Of a stretch of DNA of 12,797 nt, positions 1-7,226 are shown one piece after another. The stretch lies in NCBI GenBank assembly GCA_009843585.1, contig VYDC01000256.1, forward strand, positions 1 to 12,797, given 5' to 3'. The stretch comes from Chloroflexota bacterium. GTDB taxonomy: Bacteria; Chloroflexota; Dehalococcoidia; UBA2979. Every line of letters starts with the position of its first letter. The first letter of the stretch is position 1. The translations under genes and the position numbers were made by a program. Under the pieces are notes generated by a model that saw only the letters and a program-made list of their open reading frames with translations, made no database searches and was not told the origin of the DNA.

Positions 1-1334
1 CTCTTGAACTCGGCGCGTCGGGCTACGTCGGATACCACGGATACCAGCTCGCCTCCGCCATCTCGGTCACGACCGGGCCCTCCGACCCGCCCGAGCCGGT
101 CGTCCTCGAGCGCGCGGAGGAGAAGATCGAGGCCGTCGAGGACGACGCCGCCTTCCGGGTGCGGCTCACGGAGCCCGAGCTCGTCGCCCTCATCCAGGAG
201 GGCCTGCAGGAGGTCGAGAGCCCGGTGCGGCGGGTCGACATCGAGATCGTCGGGGCGACCGACGACGCGCCGGCGGGCGCGAGCTTCCGCGCCGAGTTCA
301 AGAGCGGCGACGTCGCCGCCACCGGCGCGCTGACCTACGCGCTGCGCGACGGGGGGATCGAGCTTCAGATCGTGAACATCGAGGCCGGCGCCTTCTCCGT
401 GCCGGGCTTCGTCCGCAACGCGCTGGAGGACCTCGTCGAGGAGGCCACCGACCTCAACGAGGAGCTCATCGAGCACGGCGTCGGCGTGCAGTCGCTGCTG
501 CTGGAAGACGGCGCGCTGGTGCTGATCGGGACCCGGGGAGGCGGCGACGTGCTCACCTCCGGCGAGGTCGTCGCCGGCCTGACCGGCCGCGCAGCCTCCC
601 TCGGCGCCGGCGCGGCCCCGCTTCAGGAGAGGCTCGGACCGGGAGAGGTCAACGACGTCCTCGCGCCGGGCGGGAGCTACTACGTCGCGCTCGGCGACTC
701 GCTCGCGGCGGGGGTCGGCGGCGCCGAGCTGCGCGACGGCTACGTCTCCAGGCTCCACCGCCAGCTCGGGCTCCGGGACGGGCGGCGCTACGGGCTCCGC
801 AACTTCGGGGAGCCGGGCGAGACCTCCGCGACGCTGGCGGGGGGCGGGCAGCTCGACGCGGCGCTCGACTTCATCGCGGAGAACGACGTCGCCTACGTCA
901 CGCTCGACATCGGGGCCAACGACATCATCCCGCACCTCGGATCTCTGGACTGCGAGGAGGGGGCGGCGGCCCCGGCCTGCGCCGCTCGCATCGAGGCCTC
1001 GCTCTCAAGCTACCGCGAGACGCTCGCGCGCGCGCTGGACCGGCTCGTCGAGGCCGCCCCGGATGCGACCATCGTCTTCCTGCTCACCTACAACCCCTTC
1101 AGCTTCGGCTCCGACATCGACTTCGAGCGCGACACGGACCGCGTGACCGGCGAGCTGAACGAGATCGCCTCGGAGCTCGCGCGGGAGCGCGGGGTGCTCG
1201 TCGCCGACGGCCTCACCCCGCTGAGCGGGCGCGCCGCCTCCGCCACGCACATGACCGAGACGCCGCCGGACATCCACCCCACGGGGGCGGGCCACGACGC
1301 GCTCGCGGCGGCGATCCTCGACGCGCTCGGCTGA
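1..1334 (+). CDS. SGNH/GDSL-type esterase with N-terminal lipid-binding-like domain, 5' end missing
   Basis: The frame is open from base 3 to the TGA at 1332-1334, giving 443 visible residues, so the gene starts upstream. A GTG at 159 is a possible internal start, but no good SD precedes it and the upstream frame reads as ordinary protein. The C-terminal 215 residues carry the SGNH hydrolase blocks: YVALGDSLAAG with nucleophile Ser233 (visible numbering), Gly272 in block II, GAND with Asn306, and DIHP giving Asp423 and His425 of the triad. The family hydrolyses ester bonds in lipids, acylated sugars or other acylated substrates; the substrate here is not predictable. Residues 45-175 alternate strands and amphipathic stretches and include VPGFVRNALEDLV, recalling DUF2993/LmeA/YpmS-type lipid-binding proteins. 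That resemblance is my inference. Any signal peptide or membrane anchor would lie outside the window. The hydrolase call is firm; the N-domain call is weak. Confidence 0.9.
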   Translation, partial: LELGASGYVGYHGYQLASAISVTTGPSDPPEPVVLERAEEKIEAVEDDAAFRVRLTEPELVALIQEGLQEVESPVRRVDIEIVGATDDAPAGASFRAEFKSGDVAATGALTYALRDGGIELQIVNIEAGAFSVPGFVRNALEDLVEEATDLNEELIEHGVGVQSLLLEDGALVLIGTRGGGDVLTSGEVVAGLTGRAASLGAGAAPLQERLGPGEVNDVLAPGGSYYVALGDSLAAGVGGAELRDGYVSRLHRQLGLRDGRRYGLRNFGEPGETSATLAGGGQLDAALDFIAENDVAYVTLDIGANDIIPHLGSLDCEEGAAAPACAARIEASLSSYRETLARALDRLVEAAPDATIVFLLTYNPFSFGSDIDFERDTDRVTGELNEIASELARERGVLVADGLTPLSGRAASATHMTETPPDIHPTGAGHDALAAAILDALG

Positions 1335-1346
1335 GCGCCTCCCGGC

Positions 1347-1361
1347 TATGCTGGCGGGGAG
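1347..1361 (+). promoter_or_regulatory. Possible -10 box and purine-rich stretch directly before the binding-protein gene
   Basis: TATGCT at 1347-1352 fits the actinobacterial TANNNT -10 pattern, and GGGGAG at 1356-1361 abuts the ATG at 1362. If TATGCT is used, transcription would start within a few bases of the ATG, giving a leaderless or nearly leaderless mRNA. GGGGAG is too close to the ATG to act as a normal SD. No convincing -35 is visible, and read-through from the esterase gene 27 bp upstream is an alternative. Confidence 0.3.
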
Positions 1362-2573
1362 ATGCGACTGACGCTGCCCCGGATCGGGCTCATCGTCCTG
1401 GTCGTCCTGCTCGCGACGCTGCTGGAGCTCCGCGCCTGCGGCGACGGCGGCCCTGAGCGCGTCGAGCTCCACGTCGGCGCCGTGCTGCCGGAGAGCGGCG
1501 CCCTCTCCTCTATCGGGGTGCCGATGATCGAGGCCGTGAGGCTCGCCGAGTCCGACATCCGCGCGGCCGGCGGGCTGCTCACGGTGAGCCTTGAGGACTC
1601 GGCGACCGACCCCGAGGTCGCCCCCTCCGCCGTCGAGCGCCTCCTCGAGGGGGGCGTGCACGCGATCGTCGGCGCCGGCGCCTCCGGCGTCTCGCAGTCC
1701 TTCATCGAGATGCTCTTCCGGGAGCGGATCCCGCAGTGCTCCGGCTCGAACACCTCCCCCGCCTTCAGCGCGCAGGCGAGCGCCGCCTACTACGTCCGCA
1801 CCGTGCCGTCCGACGTGGCGATCGCTCCCCTGCTCGCGGGCCTGGTCGCCGACGACGGTCACGACCGCGTCGCCGTCGTCGCCCGCGACGACGACTGGGG
1901 GCGCTCGCTCGCCGGCGAGCTCGCGCGGCGCCTCCCGCAGATCGGCGTCGACGTCGCGGTCACCCTCTACGACCCGCGGCAGACGGAGTTCGAGAGCGAG
2001 ATAGAGTCCGTCGCCGCCTCGGGCGCCGGGGCCGTCGTCAGCCTCGTCTTCTCGGAGGGCGTGCCGCTCATCCGCGGCCTGATAGAGGCCGGCTACGGCC
2101 CCGAGCGGCAGTACCTCGGCAACGGGCTCGCCGATCCCGATCTCGCGAGCCTCGTCGACCCGGACGACCCGACCTCGGTCGACGGGCTCAGGCTGGTCCA
2201 GCCCGCGACGCGCGGCTCCTTCAACGAGCGGCTCACCTCCCCCACGCCCGAGACGGCGGCCTACCCCGCCGCCGTCTACGACTGCGTCGTGCTGCTCGCG
2301 CTCGCCGCGGAGGTAGCGGGCGGCGTCGACGGGGAGAGGATGCTGGAGGCGCTCTCGGACGTGACGCGCCACGGGACGGAGTGCCGCAGCTACGGCGAGT
2401 GCTCCGACCTCATCCGCAGCGGCGTCGAGATCGACTACGTCGGCGCGAGCGGACCGCTCGATCTCGATGAGGCGGGGGACGTCACCGTCGCGACCTACGC
2501 GGTCGTCACCTACCAGGACGGGAAGTTCCAGACGCTGGCCCTCCGGGACGTCGTCCTCGGCCCGGGCGAGTAG
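1362..2573 (+). CDS. Branched-chain amino acid-type ABC transporter substrate-binding lipoprotein
   Basis: 403 aa, the normal size for a type I periplasmic binding protein of the LivJ/Periplasmic_BP_6 family. It begins with a basic residue and a hydrophobic segment (residues 8-21) followed by LRAC at 23-26, a possible lipobox with Cys26 as the lipidated residue, although Arg at -2 is unusual. The mature part starts with a typical strand (VGAVLPESGALSSIG), followed by the NTSPAFS loop and the C-terminal block YVGASGPLDLDEAGD, which is characteristic of this family. It would capture a small ligand (amino acid, amide or similar) at the cell surface. No permease or ATPase gene is adjacent, so it is an orphan here, perhaps serving a transporter or sensor encoded elsewhere. 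The spacing of 27 bp after the esterase allows co-transcription. The family is sure; the ligand is unknown. Confidence 0.88.
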   Translation: MRLTLPRIGLIVLVVLLATLLELRACGDGGPERVELHVGAVLPESGALSSIGVPMIEAVRLAESDIRAAGGLLTVSLEDSATDPEVAPSAVERLLEGGVHAIVGAGASGVSQSFIEMLFRERIPQCSGSNTSPAFSAQASAAYYVRTVPSDVAIAPLLAGLVADDGHDRVAVVARDDDWGRSLAGELARRLPQIGVDVAVTLYDPRQTEFESEIESVAASGAGAVVSLVFSEGVPLIRGLIEAGYGPERQYLGNGLADPDLASLVDPDDPTSVDGLRLVQPATRGSFNERLTSPTPETAAYPAAVYDCVVLLALAAEVAGGVDGERMLEALSDVTRHGTECRSYGECSDLIRSGVEIDYVGASGPLDLDEAGDVTVATYAVVTYQDGKFQTLALRDVVLGPGE

Positions 2574-2597
2574 GCCGGGCAGGGCAGGCCCGCGGGC
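2560..2597. terminator. Weak GC hairpins between convergent genes
   Basis: GCCCGG (2560-2565) and CCGGGC (2575-2580) can form a 6-bp stem spanning the stop codon of the binding-protein gene. A 10-base palindrome, GCCCGCGGGC, lies at 2588-2597. These sit in the 33-bp gap between two convergent genes, where a bidirectional terminator is expected. Neither is followed by a T tract, and chance stems are common at this GC content. Confidence 0.25.
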
Positions 2598-2606
2598 GGC
2601 GGCCGC

Positions 2607-3773
2607 TCAGGCGAGGAGGGAGGCGACCTCCTCGGCGATCGCGAGCGAGGCGGTGAGACCCGGCGACTCGATCCCCCCCAGGTGCACGTACCCGCGGTCG
2701 CCCCAGATCAGGAAGTCGGCCGCCGGCTCACCGGGGCCGTGCAGCTTCGGGCGGTAGCCGACCTGCCCCGGGGCGATCCCCTCCGCGCCGAGCTCGGGGA
2801 GCAGCCGCCGGCCCGCCGCCAGGAAGGCCTCCCTGCGGTCGTCGAGCGCGCGGTAGTCGAGCGCGGCGCCCTCCTCCAGCCACTCGGTGTCCGGCCCGAG
2901 GTGCAGGCCCCCGTCGAGATCGACGGTCAGGTGGACTCCCAGGCCGCCGGCGCGGGCGAGGTAGCCGTCCATCCCGCCCCCTCCCGCAGGCACGGGGTAG
3001 ACGTGGCGCGAGACGCGGCGCGCCAGCGAGGCGTCCACGACGTCGTAGTAGCGCCCCTTGTTCACGCGCTGCCGGAAGGCCGGGACGCCGGCTCCCCCGT
3101 CGAGCGGGTAGCCGGCCGCCCGGGCGACGAGCGGCGCGCCGTGGCCGGCCGCGTTGACGAGGGCGGCGCAGCGCAGCTCGTGCGCCTCCCCGTCCGGGTC
3201 CGCCGCCTCCAGCACGAAGCCGCCCGCGACGCGCGCCGCCCCCCGCAGCTCGTGCCGGTAGGCGAGGAGGGCCCCCCGGGAGCGCGCCTCCCCCTCGAGC
3301 GAGCGCGCGAACGCCCCGGCGTCGACGACGCCGGAGGACTCGGAGTGGAGCGCCGCACGGCAGGGGACGGCCGGCTCCAGCGCCCGCGCCCCCTCCGCGC
3401 TCAGCCGCCCCATCCCCGGAACGCCGTTCGCGGCGGCCTGCTCCCAGACCCCCTCGAGCGCCGGAAGCTCCTCCTCCGTGAGCGCGGCGACGAGCTTCCC
3501 CGTGCGCGCGGCGGGGACGCCGCGCTCCGAGCACCACGCGTAGAGGGCGCGGTTGCCGGCGACGCACAGCAGGTGCTTCCTGGACCCGGTCGGGTAGTAG
3601 ATGCCGGCGTGCACGACCTGCGAGTTGTGCGCGCTCGTCTCGAGCGCCGGCCCCTCGCGCCGCTCGATCACCACCGCGGAGCGCTCCCTGGCGAGCCGCG
3701 CCGCGACCGCGAGCCCCACGACACCGGCGCCTATGACCACGACGTCCGCGTCGAGCTCCCCGGTGGCGACCAT
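2607..3773 (-). CDS. FAD-dependent oxidoreductase, L-2-hydroxyglutarate dehydrogenase (LhgO)-like
   Basis: 388 aa from the ATG at 3773; the family is about 400 aa. A GTG two codons upstream overlaps the SD, so the ATG is preferred. The dinucleotide-binding fold is clear: GAGVVG at residues 15-20 and Glu37 closing the second strand (VVIERREG). HNSQVVHAGIYYP at 49-61 and GIESPGLTASLAIAEEV near the C-terminus match the L-2-hydroxyglutarate dehydrogenase branch of the DAO family. The likely reaction is oxidation of an L-2-hydroxyacid to the 2-oxoacid using bound FAD, with electrons passed to a quinone or other acceptor. There is no signal peptide or membrane helix, so it is cytosolic or peripheral. 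It lies 40 bp downstream of the flavin-reductase-like gene on the same strand, so the two are probably co-transcribed. Substrate is inferred; other DAO-family 2-hydroxyacid or amine oxidases remain possible. Confidence 0.85.
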   Translation of the reverse strand: MVATGELDADVVVIGAGVVGLAVAARLARERSAVVIERREGPALETSAHNSQVVHAGIYYPTGSRKHLLCVAGNRALYAWCSERGVPAARTGKLVAALTEEELPALEGVWEQAAANGVPGMGRLSAEGARALEPAVPCRAALHSESSGVVDAGAFARSLEGEARSRGALLAYRHELRGAARVAGGFVLEAADPDGEAHELRCAALVNAAGHGAPLVARAAGYPLDGGAGVPAFRQRVNKGRYYDVVDASLARRVSRHVYPVPAGGGGMDGYLARAGGLGVHLTVDLDGGLHLGPDTEWLEEGAALDYRALDDRREAFLAAGRRLLPELGAEGIAPGQVGYRPKLHGPGEPAADFLIWGDRGYVHLGGIESPGLTASLAIAEEVASLLA

Positions 3774-3777
3774 CAGC

Positions 3778-3785
3778 ACCTCCCT
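3778..3785 (-). promoter_or_regulatory. Ribosome binding site that fixes the oxidoreductase start
   Basis: On the minus strand AGGGAGGT lies four bases before the ATG at 3773. The GTG at 3779 falls inside this SD, so the longer reading is unlikely to be the true start. Confidence 0.65.
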
Positions 3786-3813
3786 GCCGCGCCCGGGGCG
3801 GCGGGCCGGGCCG

Positions 3814-4377
3814 TCAGCCGGAGTAGCTCCAGCCGGTGTAGACGGAGGTCAGCGGATCCGCCGAGCGGAGCAGGCGCGCGTCGAGCACGCGGCCCAGGAC
3901 GAGCTCGTGATCGCCGGCATCCAGGAACTGCTCCGCCTCGCACTCGAAGACCGCCAGCGCGTCCGCGAGCAGGGGGCAGCCCCGCCCGTCGAGCCCGTAC
4001 TCGACGCCCTCCAGCTTGCGGTGCACCAGGGCCCGGGCCCGCTCGCTGCGCCCGCGGATCTTCGCGCCCTCCCGCGGCTGGAGGAAGCGCGCCGCCAGCG
4101 CCATGCCGTCCTCGGCGAGCAGGTTCACGGTGAAGGCGTGGTTTGAGCGGATGCTCGCCAGGCTGTAGGAGCTGCGCTCGAAGGCGACCGCGATCAGCCG
4201 CGGGCGGAACGAGACCTGCATCACCCAGTCGGCGATCATCCCGTTGGGCTCGCCGTCGCGAACCGACCCGACGATGTAGATCCCGTAGGGGAGCTCGTGC
4301 ATCGCCTCCTGGATGAGCTCGTCGGGGCTCTTCTCGCGGCGCCGTCCGGCGGCCTGAGGCGTGGAGGCGTCGCTCAT
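3814..4377 (-). CDS. Flavin reductase-like, FMN-binding split-barrel protein
   Basis: 187 aa from the ATG at 4377. The frame extends to a GTG at 4431, but GGGGGAG at six bases before 4377 selects the shorter form. The protein matches the flavin reductase-like domain: ELPYGIYIVGS at residues 28-38, PNGMIADWVMQVSFRPRLIAV at 44-64, then FTVNLLAEDG and a late GDHELVLGRVLDA segment typical of the FMN-binding barrel. Members either use NAD(P)H to reduce free flavin for a partner monooxygenase or bind FMN with other roles. The first 25 residues are charged and probably disordered. It is soluble with no export signal. It lies between the M16 pair and the LhgO-like gene, and its closest neighbour (40 bp) is the FAD enzyme. 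No monooxygenase partner is in view, so the physiological role is open. Confidence 0.82.
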   Translation of the reverse strand: MSDASTPQAAGRRREKSPDELIQEAMHELPYGIYIVGSVRDGEPNGMIADWVMQVSFRPRLIAVAFERSSYSLASIRSNHAFTVNLLAEDGMALAARFLQPREGAKIRGRSERARALVHRKLEGVEYGLDGRGCPLLADALAVFECEAEQFLDAGDHELVLGRVLDARLLRSADPLTSVYTGWSYSG

Positions 4378-4383
4378 CGTCCA

Positions 4384-4390
4384 CTCCCCC
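4384..4390 (-). promoter_or_regulatory. Ribosome binding site of the flavin-reductase-like gene
   Basis: GGGGGAG on the minus strand, six bases upstream of the ATG at 4377, supports that ATG over the GTG at 4431. Confidence 0.5.
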
Positions 4391-4426
4391 ACCGCCCGGG
4401 TCCCCGGCCGCGCCGGGCGGGCTCCC

Positions 4427-4432
4427 ACCATA
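4427..4432 (-). promoter_or_regulatory. Possible -10 box upstream of the flavin-reductase-like gene
   Basis: In the 79-bp gap after the M16 pair, TATGGT on the minus strand fits TANNNT and lies about 50 bp before the start at 4377. No TTGNNN hexamer sits at the expected -35 distance. It would allow the flavin and FAD genes to be transcribed separately from the peptidase pair. Confidence 0.25.
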
Positions 4433-4456
4433 TCCGACCGCGACCGGGCGGGGGAC

Positions 4457-5809
4457 TCAGCCCGCGGAGCCGGGCGGCTCCCCTTCGGTGGAGGAGACGG
4501 GGCCGAAGGGGGCCAGCTGCTCCGAGATCTCCTGAGCGTCGCCGGTGACGGCGATGGTCATCTCCTCCGGCCGGAGGCGCTCCGAGACGACGCGCTGCAC
4601 CTCGCCGGGCGTCACGGCGTAGACCCGCTCCACGAAGCTCGCGGCCCACTCCTCGCCGAGGTCGTGGAGATCGAGGAACGCAAGCACGCCGAGCAGGCCC
4701 GGCGCCGTCGCTCCGCGCATCAGCTGGACGCCGGCGACGTAGTTCTGGATGCCCTCGAGCTCGTCGGCCGGGGGCGGCTCCGAGGCGAGGCGCCCGATCT
4801 CGCCGACGATCTCCCGGAGCGAGGCGCCGGTCACGGAGGTGGTCACGTCGGCGGTCTCCACCCAGTAGGCGCCGCCCCGGAGCGCGGCGACGCTGCTCCG
4901 GGGCGAGTAGGTGTATCCCTTGCGCTCGCGGATGTTGGTCGTGATCCGCGACATGAAGGAGCCCCCCAGCAGGGCGTCGGCGACCATCAGCGGCACGAAG
5001 TCGGGGTGCGAGGGTCCGGGCACCGGGAGCCCCAGGTGGATCGTCGATTGCGGGGCACCCGGGCGGTCACCCAGGTGGAGGGCCCGCCCGGCCGCCGGCT
5101 GAGGGGCCGGCGGCTCCGCCGGGGGCGGCGACTCCCAGTCGCCGAGCGCGCGGGAGGCCGCCCGGCTCACCGCCCCGGCGTCGAAGCTCCCCGCGACGTA
5201 GAGGCGGCTGCCCCCGGCGCCCAGCGCGCGGCCCAGGAAGGCGCGCGCCGAGGCGAGCGAGAGGGCGTCCAGCTCCGAGGGGTCGGCGAGCACGCGTCCG
5301 TAGGGGTGCGCGCCGTAGAGCGCGCCGCGGAAGCGCTCGAGCGTCAGCCACCCGGGCTCCGAGCGGGCGAGCGCCAGCTGCCGGTCGAGATCGGCGCGGA
5401 GCCTCGGGAGCGCCCCCTCCGGGAGCGCCGGCTCGCGCACGACCTCCGCGAGAAGCTCCACGGCCGCGGGCGCGAACTCCGCGAGGACGCGCACCTCCAG
5501 CCAGAGGCTGTCGTCGTCGGAGTCGACGTCGAGCTCGCCGCCCAGGCCCGCGACGTGCTCCGCCAGGGCCGCCGCGTCGCGGGCCGCCGTGCCCTCCTTC
5601 AGGTAGCGGGCCACCAGACGGGAGAGCCATGTCTCTCCCTCGGCCTCGTGCGCCGCACCGGCGCCGGTGACGAGCCGGAGCGTCGCCTTCGGCACCGCTC
5701 CGAGAGGAACGAGCGTCACCAGCAGGCCCCCGGCGAGCCGGATCTCCTCGCGCGGCGGGAGCCGCCAGGCGGGGGGCCGGCCCGCGGCGGGGCGGCTGCT
5801 CCGGCTCAC
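4457..5809 (-). CDS. M16B peptidase homologue, non-catalytic partner subunit
   Basis: 450 aa with the two-domain fold of M16 peptidases. The metal site is missing: where HxxEH should be, the protein reads HEAEGETWLSRLV. It keeps the C-terminal substrate-binding signature NIRERKGYTYSPRSSV (Arg294/Arg296, Tyr299, Tyr301), which in heterodimeric M16B enzymes is supplied by the non-catalytic subunit. The GTG start at 5809 shares GTGA with the stop of the upstream catalytic gene, so translation is almost surely coupled and the subunits are made in equal amounts. There is no signal peptide and none of the features of outer-membrane or mitochondrial forms, so the heterodimer should be cytosolic. Known heterodimers cut unstructured peptides inside a closed chamber; the substrate here cannot be told. 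The inactive-subunit call is strong because the catalytic sister lies next to it. Confidence 0.9.
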   Translation of the reverse strand: MSRSSRPAAGRPPAWRLPPREEIRLAGGLLVTLVPLGAVPKATLRLVTGAGAAHEAEGETWLSRLVARYLKEGTAARDAAALAEHVAGLGGELDVDSDDDSLWLEVRVLAEFAPAAVELLAEVVREPALPEGALPRLRADLDRQLALARSEPGWLTLERFRGALYGAHPYGRVLADPSELDALSLASARAFLGRALGAGGSRLYVAGSFDAGAVSRAASRALGDWESPPPAEPPAPQPAAGRALHLGDRPGAPQSTIHLGLPVPGPSHPDFVPLMVADALLGGSFMSRITTNIRERKGYTYSPRSSVAALRGGAYWVETADVTTSVTGASLREIVGEIGRLASEPPPADELEGIQNYVAGVQLMRGATAPGLLGVLAFLDLHDLGEEWAASFVERVYAVTPGEVQRVVSERLRPEEMTIAVTGDAQEISEQLAPFGPVSSTEGEPPGSAG

Positions 5810-7149
5810 GAGGCGCCCCCGTCCGCACCGGGTTCGACCGCGAGCACGGCGCGGTTATCGGGGCGGAGGTACTCCCGGGCCGTCTCGAGCACGAGCTCGG
5901 GGGTCAGCTCGTCGAGCCGCGCCTCGATGCCGTTCACCCAGGCCGGGTCGCCGTCGATGAGCGCCGCGCTCGCGAGCAGGTCGGCCCTCCCGAGGCCGGG
6001 GAACATCCCGCCCGCCGCCGTCTCGTAGAGCGCCGAGCGCGCCTTGAGCCGCGCCCGCTCCAGGACGGCCCCCGGGAGCGCGCGGCTGCGGACGCCCTCG
6101 ACCACGGAGTCGATGGCGGCGAGCACCGCCTCTGAGCTCGCCTCCCGGGCGTGGATGAGCCACGGCGCCCAGAGCATGGGCGTGCGGCCGTTGTACATGT
6201 TGCCCATCAGGTTCATGCCGCCGTGCAGCTCGTCGGTGACGCCGCGCTCGTGGACGAGCTCGCGCCGGAGGAGCGCGTCGTCGCCCTGCAGCAGCAGCTG
6301 ATCGAGCAGGCCCATGGCGAAGAACTCGGCCGTGCCCCGCTCCGGCACGTGGTAGCCGAGCGCGAGGGCGGGGAGGCTCGCGAGCTCGTCCACCATCTCG
6401 AAGCGCTCCTCCCGGCTCCGTCGCGGCTCGGCGATGTCGGGCTCCTGAGGCGCGGCCTGCGAGGGGATCTCCGCGAAGTGACGCTCCGCGAGGGCGAGCG
6501 CCCCGGGGGCGTCGACGTCGCCGACCATGACGAGAACCGCGTTGGCCGGCGCGTAGTAGCGCGCGAAGAAGTCCTCAACGTCGGCGAGCGACGCCGCGTC
6601 GAGATCCTGCATGTCGCCGTAGCCGTTGTGCGCGTTCGCCCAGTTGGAGAAGGCGCGCGCGCCGAGGTCGATCCAGGGAAAGCCCCCGTAGGGGCGGTTG
6701 AGCACGTTCACCCGGATCTCGTTCTTCACCACGTCGCGCTGGTTGTCGAGCTCCGCCTGCGTGATGACCGGGCCGCGCATGCGATCGGCCTCCATCCAGA
6801 GCGCGAGCTCGAGCGCGTGCGCGGGGAGCGTCTCGAAGTAGTTGGTGAAGTCGGGGCGGGTGGTGCCGTTCAGGAGCCCGCCCGTCTGCTGGACGATGCG
6901 GATGAACTCGAGCTTCGCCATCTGCTCCGAGCCCTGGAACATCAGGTGCTCGAAGAGGTGCGCGAAGCCGGTGCGCCCGCGCGGCTCGAGCCGGAAGCCG
7001 ACGTTGTAGTAGAGCGCCACCGTGACGACGGGCGCGGAGCCGTCGGGCGAGACGATGACGCGGAGCCCGTTTGGAAGGCGCTGCTCACTGAAGGGGATCA
7101 CGAGCCGCCGCGGCGCGCCCCCCGAAGCCTGCACCCGCTCCTCGACCAC
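5806..7149 (-). CDS. M16B zinc peptidase, catalytic subunit
   Basis: 447 aa, typical for an M16B subunit. The inverted zinc motif HLFEH is at residues 64-68, with His64 and His68 as ligands and Glu67 as general base. The third ligand, Glu144 in DVVKNEIR, lies 76 residues after His68, the usual spacing. LPNGLRVIV near the N-terminus and the YYNVGFRLEP segment are standard family features. The C-terminal half lacks the Arg/Tyr substrate signature found in the downstream partner, as expected for a catalytic subunit that works as a heterodimer. The GTG start at 7149 is supported by GGGAGGG six bases upstream (7156-7162). It has no export signal. It is the first gene of the pair, 77 bp downstream of the aspartic protease gene on the same strand; whether the two are co-transcribed is unclear. 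Confidence 0.94.
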   Translation of the reverse strand: MVEERVQASGGAPRRLVIPFSEQRLPNGLRVIVSPDGSAPVVTVALYYNVGFRLEPRGRTGFAHLFEHLMFQGSEQMAKLEFIRIVQQTGGLLNGTTRPDFTNYFETLPAHALELALWMEADRMRGPVITQAELDNQRDVVKNEIRVNVLNRPYGGFPWIDLGARAFSNWANAHNGYGDMQDLDAASLADVEDFFARYYAPANAVLVMVGDVDAPGALALAERHFAEIPSQAAPQEPDIAEPRRSREERFEMVDELASLPALALGYHVPERGTAEFFAMGLLDQLLLQGDDALLRRELVHERGVTDELHGGMNLMGNMYNGRTPMLWAPWLIHAREASSEAVLAAIDSVVEGVRSRALPGAVLERARLKARSALYETAAGGMFPGLGRADLLASAALIDGDPAWVNGIEARLDELTPELVLETAREYLRPDNRAVLAVEPGADGGAS

Positions 7150-7155
7150 GGCGTT

Positions 7156-7162
7156 CCCTCCC
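7156..7162 (-). promoter_or_regulatory. Ribosome binding site of the M16 catalytic gene
   Basis: GGGAGGG on the minus strand, six bases before the GTG at 7149. It supports a GTG start for the peptidase. Confidence 0.6.
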
Positions 7163-7172
7163 GGTGGGCCTA

Positions 7173-7200
7173 ACCACCGATCTCGAACCGGTACTGTGGT
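7173..7200. repeat. Imperfect inverted repeat between the aspartic protease and M16 genes
   Basis: ACCAC (7173-7177) and GTGGT (7196-7200) are inverted arms, with an alternative inner pair ACCG (7176-7179) and CGGT (7189-7192). They lie in the 77-bp gap between the aspartic protease stop and the M16 start. It could be a weak terminator for the small-gene pair or an operator for the M16 genes. No T tract follows and the arms are short, so it may be chance. Confidence 0.25.
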
Positions 7201-7226
7201 GGGGCCCGGCGCGACCTGCAGGTCCG

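Noticed and set aside
1005..2372. Long minus-strand open frame (455 codons)
   Set aside because: It lies antisense to the esterase and binding-protein genes, is Arg/Gly/Ala-rich with no family motifs, and is an expected shadow at this GC content.
2682..4133. Plus-strand open frame (483 codons)
   Set aside because: It is antisense to the FAD oxidoreductase, whose motifs and SD are clear.
4361..6028. Long plus-strand open frame (555 codons)
   Set aside because: It is antisense to the M16 partner subunit and parts of its neighbours, with repetitive Arg/Gly/Glu composition and no motifs.
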